Below the pieces are notes generated by a model. That model searched no databases, was not told the DNA's origin, and saw only the letters and a program-made list of their open reading frames with translations. The translations under genes were made by a program, and so were the position numbers. From an uncultured Phascolarctobacterium sp. (GTDB lineage Bacteria; Bacillota; Negativicutes; Acidaminococcales; Acidaminococcaceae), in the NCBI GenBank assembly GCA_900547415.1, contig URGS01000016.1:1-38896 (forward strand): DNA of 38,896 nucleotides. Reading direction: 5' to 3'. Shown here in pieces: positions 32,906-38,896 of the stretch; position 1 is the first letter of the stretch, and the number at the start of each line of letters is the position of its first letter.

Positions 32906-33724
32906 ATGATTACTCCAGAGGATATTAAAAAGAAGGTCTTTTCCAAAGGCTTTCGAGGCTATGAAACAGAAGAGGTAGATAAGTACGTTGCAGAGCTGGC
33001 AAAGGAGTACGAATATCTTTATCTTGATAATATCCAGCTGAAGGAAACAGTAGAACGTGTTTCCTCTAAACTGGAATATTACCAGCAAATGGAATCTACT
33101 ATTCAAAGTACTCTTGCTGTTGCTCAGGAATCTGCAGAAGAAATTAAGGCTAACAGTGAGAAAAAGGCGGCTCTTTTGGAGCAGGAGACACAGGTTAAGT
33201 GTGAACAGCGTCTAGCAGAGGCAAGTGTTAAGGCTAAAAAAATGCATGAGGACACTTTAGCTCATTCAGAAGACCTCTATAATCAAACCAAAGTTAAGAC
33301 TGATAATATGCTTAATGCTACTAGAGCAGAGTGTGAAAAGCTACGTGAGGAGACAAGAGCTTATACAGACAAGCTGCGTCGTGCTACTGAAACTGAGGCT
33401 GAAAAGTTAAAGGCGACAACTGACGATATTTGTAAAAAGCGTATTGATTCTGCAACAGCAGAGGCTAATCAGCTTTTGGAGAAAACACGCAAAGAGGTTG
33501 GAAATATGATGCTCGAGGCCAATACCAATTATCGTAAAATTGTTGGTGATGCAGAGGAGCGTAGTCGCAAGCTGGTATTTGCTGCTGAGTCCAAAGCTGC
33601 GGCTGCTGAAAATGCGTATAATGATCAGCTGAAGAAGTCCAGACTTTTCCAAAAAAATATAAACCATTTGTTAGAAACCCAATTAGAGCTTGTTAAGAAC
33701 TTTGCTAAGCAAACAGAGGAATAA
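32906..33724 (+). CDS. divIVA: DivIVA domain cell division/polarity protein
   Basis: DivIVA binds curved membrane at septa and poles and organises division or wall growth. The N-terminal lipid-binding domain is clear: ITPEDIKKKVFSKGFRGYETEEVDKYV (residues about 2-28). It is followed by a long coiled coil to the C-terminus (about 30-265), rich in Ala, Glu and Lys with repeats of ATRAECEKLREETRAY type. The 272 residues are longer than Bacillus DivIVA (about 164) and resemble long-coil forms. ATG 32906 follows CGGAGGGTG. It lies 12 bases after the ylmH-like gene in the conserved cluster. Confidence 0.92.
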   Translation: MITPEDIKKKVFSKGFRGYETEEVDKYVAELAKEYEYLYLDNIQLKETVERVSSKLEYYQQMESTIQSTLAVAQESAEEIKANSEKKAALLEQETQVKCEQRLAEASVKAKKMHEDTLAHSEDLYNQTKVKTDNMLNATRAECEKLREETRAYTDKLRRATETEAEKLKATTDDICKKRIDSATAEANQLLEKTRKEVGNMMLEANTNYRKIVGDAEERSRKLVFAAESKAAAAENAYNDQLKKSRLFQKNINHLLETQLELVKNFAKQTEE

Positions 33725-33739
33725 GCGGAGGCTTTTGTG

Positions 33740-34411
33740 ATGATTATTTTGGTTCGTCATGGGGAGGCAACCCATCATACTTTAAAGCTAACAGGAGGCT
33801 GGACGGATTCTGAACTTACGGAAAAAGGTCGTCATCAGCTCCGGGCTGCAGCTGCTAAGCTGGCTTTAGATTTTGCTGGCAGACGTGGGGATATCCGTAT
33901 TTTGTCCAGCGATTTGAAGCGTGCTGCTGAGTCAGCTCAGATTTTAGCGAGAGCATTAGGTAAAGAAAAGGCAATTGAATACTGTAGTTTTCTGCGTGAA
34001 AAGAATAACGGCATAGCAGCTGGTTTGACAGAAGAAGCAGCAAAAAGGCATTTTATAAAACCTGCTTCCGAACAGGAACTTGATCACAGTAACTATCCAG
34101 GTGGTGAAACTCGCAGACAGTTTTATCAGCGCGTTGTTGAAGGATTGTGTGGGTGTGCTGACCTGGAGCATGAAAATCTATTGATTGTTGCTCATAAAGG
34201 TACGGTGCAGAATATAATTTTCCATTGGCTGGGTATGGATATGCCTAAGGTGGTAGAACACAACCTTTCTGTAGATGTATTGCCTGCTAGTGTAAGTGTG
34301 TTGGGTATTAATAAATGGCACGAGCACGCTGTTTTCCGACTGAATGACGTAAGTCATCTTAATAGGGAAAAGGGCTTTGGTATTTTTGATTTTAAATATG
34401 AAAAGCTGTGA
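33740..34411 (+). CDS. Histidine phosphatase family protein (phosphoglycerate-mutase-like)
   Basis: Members of this branch carry a phosphohistidine intermediate. The N-terminal motif LVRHGEATHH contains the catalytic RHG. The acid residue region is HSNYPGGETRRQFYQRV, and the second histidine is in LLIVAHKGTVQNII. The 223-residue length suits CobC/YhfR-type phosphatases rather than true glycolytic mutase. ATG 33740 and GTG 33737 are both possible behind CGGAGG; ATG has the better spacing. It follows divIVA by 15 bases and is probably the last gene of the division operon, since ileS has its own promoter. The substrate is unknown. Confidence 0.83.
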   Translation: MIILVRHGEATHHTLKLTGGWTDSELTEKGRHQLRAAAAKLALDFAGRRGDIRILSSDLKRAAESAQILARALGKEKAIEYCSFLREKNNGIAAGLTEEAAKRHFIKPASEQELDHSNYPGGETRRQFYQRVVEGLCGCADLEHENLLIVAHKGTVQNIIFHWLGMDMPKVVEHNLSVDVLPASVSVLGINKWHEHAVFRLNDVSHLNREKGFGIFDFKYEKL

Positions 34412-34445
34412 AGAGAAAGTTTGTGAATTTTCTGTGATAGCAAGG

Positions 34446-34474
34446 TTGACTTCTGCCATAGTTTTATATATAAT
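34446..34474 (+). promoter_or_regulatory. ileS promoter
   Basis: TTGACT (34446-34451), a 17-base spacer and a perfect TATAAT (34469-34474). Predicted start is near 34481, about 365 bases before the ileS start codon, which leaves room for the T-box leader. Confidence 0.87.
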
Positions 34475-34544
34475 TAATGTTATAGTTTTTTGTCCAATGC
34501 TGATATGTAATTACGTTGGTGGAAGCTAATATTATAAGTGAACG

Positions 34545-34778
34545 CTATGAAAAAGACAGTACGCTGTAGCGCGGGAGAAGAGAGCCGGGGAAGGTGCAAG
34601 CCGGTCGAAGTTAAGCAGCTGAAAATCACTTTGGAGCGGACATTGCCAGGTTCTGGCTTAGGCTGGAACGGTAGTTGTGTACGGGCGCGCCCGATATAGC
34701 GCATACGAGTGGCAGCTATGCTGTCATTAGGGTGGTACCACGGGTAATATAGCCTCGTCCCTTACGGACGGGGTTTTT
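34545..34778 (+). promoter_or_regulatory. T-box riboswitch, isoleucine-specific
   Basis: The leader carries the invariant T-box sequence AGGGTGGTACCACGG (34729-34743), which pairs with the acceptor end of uncharged tRNA. The stem I distal elements AGAGAGCCGGGG and GGTGCAAGCCGG (about 34578-34607) are visible. ATC at 34625-34627, followed by ACTTTGGAGC, fits as the isoleucine specifier codon. Uncharged tRNA-Ile should stabilise the antiterminator and switch on ileS. The upstream boundary is approximate. Confidence 0.92.
34753..34778 (+). terminator. T-box regulatory terminator
   Basis: CCTCGTCC (34753-34760) pairs with GGACGGGG (34766-34773), with one T-G pair, followed by T5. It competes with the antiterminator formed by the T-box sequence just upstream. 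Confidence 0.92.
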
Positions 34779-34846
34779 ATTTTTGTCTTGAAGCAATCTT
34801 TAAGGCCATATTTTAAACTTGTTAATTTTTGACGGAGGTGTCGATT

Positions 34847-37633
34847 TTGGATTATAGTAAGACTCTTAATCTGCCGGAAACAGAATTCCCTATGCGCGCT
34901 GGTCTTCCCCAACGCGAGCCTGATTTCCTGAAATTCTGGCAAGAAAACGATATTTATGGTAAAAAGCAGGCTATGCATGCTGGTCACAAAAAATTTGTTC
35001 TGCATGATGGCCCTCCTTATGCTAACGGCCGTATTCATATGGGTACTGCGCTGAACAAAATTCTGAAAGATATCGTTATCAAATATAAATATGCTCAAGG
35101 CTTTGATACTCCTTATGTTCCTGGTTGGGATACTCACGGTATGCCCATCGAGCATGCCTGCATTAAAGAGCTGGGTCTGAACCGCAACGAGCTGGATACC
35201 TTGACTCTGCGCCGTAAATGCCACGAGTTCGCTCTGCAATGGCTTGATGTACAACGTGAAGACTTCAAACGTCTGGGCGTTTTAGGTGACTGGGATCATC
35301 CTTATGTAACCCTGCATCATGATTTTGAAGCTGAGCAAATTCGCGTATTTGGCGAAATGGCTAAAAAAGGCTATATTTACAAGGGTAAGAAAACCGTTTA
35401 CTGGTGCCCCCATTGCGAAACTGCTCTGGCTGAAGCTGAAATTGAATATGGCGAGCAAAAAACTCCGACCATCTATGTAAAAATGCCCATTATCAAAGAT
35501 AATGGCCAAACTCCTGAAGCTGCAGAAGGCAAACCTGCTTACATGGTTATTTGGACCACCACCCCTTGGACCATGCCCGCAAACGTTGCAGTTGCTCTGA
35601 ACCCTGATCTGGAATATGCATGGGTTGAATGCGAAGGTGAAGTTCTCTTCATGGCAAGAGAGCTGCTGGACCAAGTTGGCAAAGCTTGCCACAAAGACCT
35701 GAGCAATGTTCTGGGTATTACCTTGGGCAAAGATATGGAGTTTGCAGAATGCAAGCATCCTATGCCTGAGCTGGATCGTAAATCCCTGGTTGTTCTGGCT
35801 GACTATGTAACTCTGGAAGCTGGTACTGGCTGCGTACATACTGCTCCTGGTCATGGTGATGTTGACTTTGAAACCGGTCTGAAATACAAGCTGCCCATCC
35901 TGTGCCCCGTTGATGCACAAGGCAAGCTGACCGCTGAGGCTGGCGAACAATTTGCTGGCATGTTCGTATTCGACTCCAATATTCCTATTCTGAAATACCT
36001 GGCAGAGCTGAACATGCTGCTGGGCAAAGAAAACATTAAGCACCAATATGCACACTGCTGGCGCTGCAAAAACCCCATCATTTTCCGTGCAACCTCTCAA
36101 TGGTTTGCTTCCGTTGATGGTTTCCGTGATGATGCACTGAAGGCTATTGCTAATGATGTACAATGGATTCCTTCTTGGGGTGAACAACGTATTCACAACA
36201 TGGTTGCTGATCGTCATGACTGGTGCATCAGCCGTCAACGTGTATGGGGCGTACCTATTCCTGTATTCTACTGCGACGACTGCGGCGAGCATATGATTAA
36301 CGATGCAACTATTGATTCTGTTGCCAAATGGTTCGCTAAAGAAGGCAGTGATGCTTGGTGGGCTCATACTGCTGAAGAGCTGTTGCCTGAAGGAACTGTT
36401 TGCCCCAAATGCGGCGGTACTCACTTCCACAAAGAATCCGACATTATGGACGTTTGGTTCGACTCCGGTTCTACCCATATGTCTGTATGCGCACAACGTC
36501 CTGAGCTGAGCTGGCCTGTAGATATGTATCTGGAAGGTAGCGACCAACATCGCGGCTGGTTCCAATCCTCTCTGCTGACCTCTGTTGCTGTAACTGGCAA
36601 GGCTCCTTATAAATCTGTTCTGACTCATGGCTATGTAGTTGACGGTGAAGGCCGTAAAATGTCTAAATCTGTTGGCAACGTAGTTGTACCTCAAGATGTA
36701 ATTGCACAATATGGTGCAGATATTATCCGTCTGTGGGCTGCTTCCTCTGATTACAAGGCTGATATCCGTATCTCCCCGAAAATCCTGAAACAGCTGTCCG
36801 AGGTTTATCGTAAAATCCGTAACACCATGCGTTACATCCTGAGCAACACCAACGACTTTAACTATGAAACAGATGCAGTTCCTTTCAAAGAGATGATGGA
36901 ACTGGATCGTTGGGCTCTGATGCATCTGCAGCTTCTGAAGAAGGAAGTTACTGCTGCTTATGAATCCTATGATTTCCATGTTCTCTACCATGCAATCCAT
37001 AACTTCTGTACTGTTGAAATGTCCAGCTTCTATCTGGATATTCTTAAAGACAGACTGTATGCTTACAAGGCAGACAGCAAGGAACGTCGCAGCGCTCAAA
37101 CCGCTATGTATGAAATTCTTATGGATTTGGTTGTTATGCTGACTCCTGTTCTCAGCTTCACCATGGAAGAAGTATGGCAGTTCATGAAGAAACCTGCTAA
37201 TGCTCCTGAATCCGTACAAATGGTTCCTTGGCCGGAAATCAAAGAAGAATACATTGACGAAACTCTGGAAGCTAAATGGGATAACTTCATTGGCATCCGT
37301 AGCGAAATCACTAAGGTTCTCGAAGTTGCTCGCCGCAACAAGGTTATCGGTCACTCTCTGGACGCTAACGTAGTTCTGCATGCAGAAGGCGAAGCTCTGG
37401 AAATCCTTAAGTCTGTAGAAGCTGATTTGGCAACTCTGCTGATTGTTTCTCGTGCTGCTGTTGTAGAAGGTGCTGCTGAAGGCGCTGAAGCAACTGGCCG
37501 TGAAGACCTGAAGGTTAATGTAAAAGCAGCCGAAGGCGCTAAATGCGAACGCTGCTGGATCTACAGCGATGAAGTAGGTCAAGATGCTGAACATCCTACC
37601 CTGTGCCGTCGTTGTGCAGAAGCAGTAAAATAA
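34847..37633 (+). CDS. ileS: Isoleucyl-tRNA synthetase
   Basis: IleS charges tRNA-Ile and edits mischarged valine. The 928-residue product has the class I signatures: HMGT (H64, in GRIHMGTALNKILKD) and KMSKS (604-608). The editing domain lies between them (about 190-400, with VIWTTTPWTMPANVAVAL). A C-terminal zinc module has CERCW (from C900) and CRRC near residue 920. The TTG at 34847 is chosen: GGAGGTG (34834-34840) lies six bases upstream, and the N-terminus DYSKTLNLPETEFPMRAGLP matches Bacillus IleS. The earlier in-frame TTG at 34829 precedes the ribosome site. Control is by the T-box. Gln is almost always CAA, and TTA/CTA/TCA codons are rare, suggesting high expression. It follows the division cluster, as in Bacillus. 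Confidence 0.98.
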   Translation: MDYSKTLNLPETEFPMRAGLPQREPDFLKFWQENDIYGKKQAMHAGHKKFVLHDGPPYANGRIHMGTALNKILKDIVIKYKYAQGFDTPYVPGWDTHGMPIEHACIKELGLNRNELDTLTLRRKCHEFALQWLDVQREDFKRLGVLGDWDHPYVTLHHDFEAEQIRVFGEMAKKGYIYKGKKTVYWCPHCETALAEAEIEYGEQKTPTIYVKMPIIKDNGQTPEAAEGKPAYMVIWTTTPWTMPANVAVALNPDLEYAWVECEGEVLFMARELLDQVGKACHKDLSNVLGITLGKDMEFAECKHPMPELDRKSLVVLADYVTLEAGTGCVHTAPGHGDVDFETGLKYKLPILCPVDAQGKLTAEAGEQFAGMFVFDSNIPILKYLAELNMLLGKENIKHQYAHCWRCKNPIIFRATSQWFASVDGFRDDALKAIANDVQWIPSWGEQRIHNMVADRHDWCISRQRVWGVPIPVFYCDDCGEHMINDATIDSVAKWFAKEGSDAWWAHTAEELLPEGTVCPKCGGTHFHKESDIMDVWFDSGSTHMSVCAQRPELSWPVDMYLEGSDQHRGWFQSSLLTSVAVTGKAPYKSVLTHGYVVDGEGRKMSKSVGNVVVPQDVIAQYGADIIRLWAASSDYKADIRISPKILKQLSEVYRKIRNTMRYILSNTNDFNYETDAVPFKEMMELDRWALMHLQLLKKEVTAAYESYDFHVLYHAIHNFCTVEMSSFYLDILKDRLYAYKADSKERRSAQTAMYEILMDLVVMLTPVLSFTMEEVWQFMKKPANAPESVQMVPWPEIKEEYIDETLEAKWDNFIGIRSEITKVLEVARRNKVIGHSLDANVVLHAEGEALEILKSVEADLATLLIVSRAAVVEGAAEGAEATGREDLKVNVKAAEGAKCERCWIYSDEVGQDAEHPTLCRRCAEAVK

Positions 37634-37658
37634 AAAATAAGTAAAACAACGTAAAACC

Positions 37659-37709
37659 AAGCGTGGTTGGCTCTGCTTGCATTGAGCAGAGCACCACGCT
37701 TATTTTTTT
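37659..37709 (+). terminator. ileS terminator
   Basis: AAGCGTGGT (37659-37667) and CTCTGCT (37671-37677) pair with AGCAGAG (37685-37691) and ACCACGCTT (37693-37701), leaving a small internal loop. T7 follows (37703-37709). A strong intrinsic terminator. Confidence 0.96.
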
Positions 37710-37752
37710 GGATATTGCAGGGATTTCCCACCATATTACTACAAATTATATT

Positions 37753-37780
37753 TTGCAGAATAGCAAAGTTATGGTACAAT
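37753..37780 (+). promoter_or_regulatory. Promoter of the CNNM/CorC-family gene
   Basis: TTGCAG (37753-37758), a 16-base spacer and TACAAT (37775-37780), with TGG making an extended -10. Predicted start is near 37787. Confidence 0.6.
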
Positions 37781-37803
37781 AAAGGCGATATCTTAAAATT
37801 TAT

Positions 37804-37843
37804 GGAGGTGAACCTGTTTTCCTAGCTTAGGAAACAGAATTAT
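37804..37843 (+). promoter_or_regulatory. Shine-Dalgarno plus hairpin before the CNNM start codon
   Basis: A strong ribosome site GGAGGTGA (37804-37811) is followed by an in-frame stop (TAG 37823-37825) and a small hairpin: GTTT (37816-37819) with AAAC (37832-37835), and CCTA (37821-37824) with TAGG (37828-37831). The first usable start after the stop is TTG 37844. If the hairpin forms, the ribosome site is effectively about 12 bases from that TTG. Otherwise the start relies on the weaker AGGAA at 37829-37833. Confidence 0.4.
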
Positions 37844-38896
37844 TTGGATTATCTTATAATTGTCTTTAATGTATTTGTGATTTTATTTTTAGTTGCACTG
37901 AATGGTTTCTTTGTAGCTTCTGAGTTTTCTATTGTAAAGGTGCGTCCGTCCCGTCTTGATGCCTTAATCAAGGAGGGTAATCCTCGTGCAGTACATGCTA
38001 AAAAGGTTACTGAGCATCTTGATGCTTTCCTGTCCGTAACCCAGCTGGGTATTACTATTGCTTCTCTGGGCTTAGGCTGGATTGGTGAGCCTACTGTCGC
38101 TAAGATTATGGAGCCAGTATTCAGATTTTTCCATGTTCCGCCACAAATTGAGCATACATTAGCGTTTATCGTTGGTTTCTCAGTAATCACTGCTTTGCAT
38201 ATTGTTTTAGGTGAATTAGTTCCTAAATCTTTGTCAATTCAAAAGACTGAGCAGGTAGTGCTGTTTGTTTCCTGGCCGCTGCTGATGTTTGACAGAATGA
38301 TGTATCCTGCAGTTTGGGTATTGAACCATTTAGCAAACTGGATTCTGCGCTGCATGGGTGTTAAGGCTGCCAGTGAGGCAGAGGAAGCTCATAATGAGGA
38401 AGAAATTCGTATCCTGATGGAAGAAAGCCATAAGCATGGCTACATTGATAAAACTGAACTGACCTATCTGGATAATGTATTTGATTTTTCTGAACGTCAC
38501 GCCAGTGATATTATGGTGCCCCGTACAGATATGATCTGCATGTATCTGGAGGATTCTGTAGAAGAAAATATCAAGGTTGCTTTGAGCGAGCGTATGACTC
38601 GCTATCCTATCTGCGAAGAGGATAAGGATCATATTATTGGCTTCCTGCATATAAAGGACTTACTGCGTGCTCTTCATGATGGTAAAAAACCGGATTTGCG
38701 CAGTATGGCTCGCGATGTCATTGTAGTACCGGAATCTCTGCCTATCAGCAAATTGCTGCGTACTCTGCAAAAACACCGTAGTCAGCTGGCAATTCTTATT
38801 GACGAATATGGCGGTACTGCAGGCATGGTTACTGTAGAAGATATTCTGGAGGAAATCGTAGGAGATATTCTGGATGAATACGATGAAGACGACAGT
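37844..38896 (+). CDS. CNNM/CorC (HlyC/CorC) family membrane protein with CBS pair, partial at 3' end
   Basis: This family (UPF0053) is linked to magnesium or cobalt efflux and includes proteins annotated as hemolysins. The 351 residues in the window open with a CNNM transmembrane domain (about 1-140). It contains FLVALNGFFVASEFSIVKVR, TQLGITIASLGLGWIGEP and LGELVPKSLSIQ, where the Pro-Lys motif is typical. Two CBS domains follow (about 220-345), with IMVPRTDMICMYLEDSV and ILIDEYGGTAGMVTVEDILE. The frame is open to the window edge, so the CorC_HlyC C-terminal domain is probably beyond it. The TTG start is the only plausible one after an in-frame stop at 37823. It is transcribed from its own promoter after the ileS terminator. 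Confidence 0.88.
   Translation, partial: MDYLIIVFNVFVILFLVALNGFFVASEFSIVKVRPSRLDALIKEGNPRAVHAKKVTEHLDAFLSVTQLGITIASLGLGWIGEPTVAKIMEPVFRFFHVPPQIEHTLAFIVGFSVITALHIVLGELVPKSLSIQKTEQVVLFVSWPLLMFDRMMYPAVWVLNHLANWILRCMGVKAASEAEEAHNEEEIRILMEESHKHGYIDKTELTYLDNVFDFSERHASDIMVPRTDMICMYLEDSVEENIKVALSERMTRYPICEEDKDHIIGFLHIKDLLRALHDGKKPDLRSMARDVIVVPESLPISKLLRTLQKHRSQLAILIDEYGGTAGMVTVEDILEEIVGDILDEYDEDDS

Noticed and set aside
35282..37660. 792-codon open frame on the minus strand across ileS
   Set aside because: It is codon-aligned with ileS, which explains it: rare TTA, CTA and TCA codons in ileS leave no antisense stops. No ribosome site or promoter supports it.
1..38896. tRNA, rRNA, CRISPR, insertion sequence or prophage content
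   Set aside because: No tRNA cloverleaf, regularly spaced repeats, transposase or integrase was seen; intergenic gaps are short and filled by promoters, leaders and terminators.

Overview
The window reads as a chromosomal segment of a diderm Firmicute (class Negativicutes; a Phascolarctobacterium-like Acidaminococcaceae is my best guess, by inference only). Firmicute markers are a PolC-type replicase, RNase HIII, SepF, DivIVA, an YlmH-like S4 protein and an ileS T-box. Outer-membrane markers are an SLH-domain porin ending in Phe, an RND efflux pump and an ArnT-like lipid A glycosyltransferase. Apart from one small gene, everything lies on the + strand. I saw no tRNA, rRNA, CRISPR array, transposase or prophage gene.

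Layout. 1-6680: the tail of a probable uppS, then cdsA, dxr, rseP, ispG, proS and an MgtC-family gene, a tight envelope-lipid and isoprenoid operon. 6765-12445: polC, an L,D-transpeptidase and an M20 peptidase. 12446-14230: a long hairpin, an AT-rich regulatory region and a strongly expressed SLH porin. 14288-15848: a small minus-strand gene with its own promoter and terminator, then an orphan HEXXH protein. 15984-18564: PEP synthase with a clear promoter and terminator. 18592-20740: a type IV pilus mini-cluster (short prepilin peptidase, PilM/PilN-like chimera, PilO-like). 20935-25191: RND adaptor plus pump. 25206-26123: rnhC. 26383-29880: a YdjC-type deacetylase, a flippase-like membrane protein and an ArnT-like transferase, probably a lipid A amino-sugar cassette. 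29923-34411: a cell-division cluster (yggS, sepF, proC, ylmH-like, divIVA) plus a histidine phosphatase. 34446-37709: ileS with promoter, T-box and terminator. 37753-38896: the start of a CNNM/CorC-family gene that runs off the window.

The main points for a second look are: (1) PolC seems to lack the 3'-5' exonuclease domain normally inserted in its PHP domain, while all PHP metal ligands look intact; (2) the three-gene lipid A modification cassette resembles the Francisella NaxD/FlmK logic, and its first gene looks leaderless; (3) the PilM/PilN-like chimera sits in an isolated pilus trio; (4) consensus promoter elements lie directly in front of intrinsic terminators; (5) an orphan metallopeptidase-like gene and a small minus-strand gene are of unknown function; (6) the CNNM gene has a strong Shine-Dalgarno sequence separated from its only plausible start by a hairpin. 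Most other content is orthodox housekeeping.
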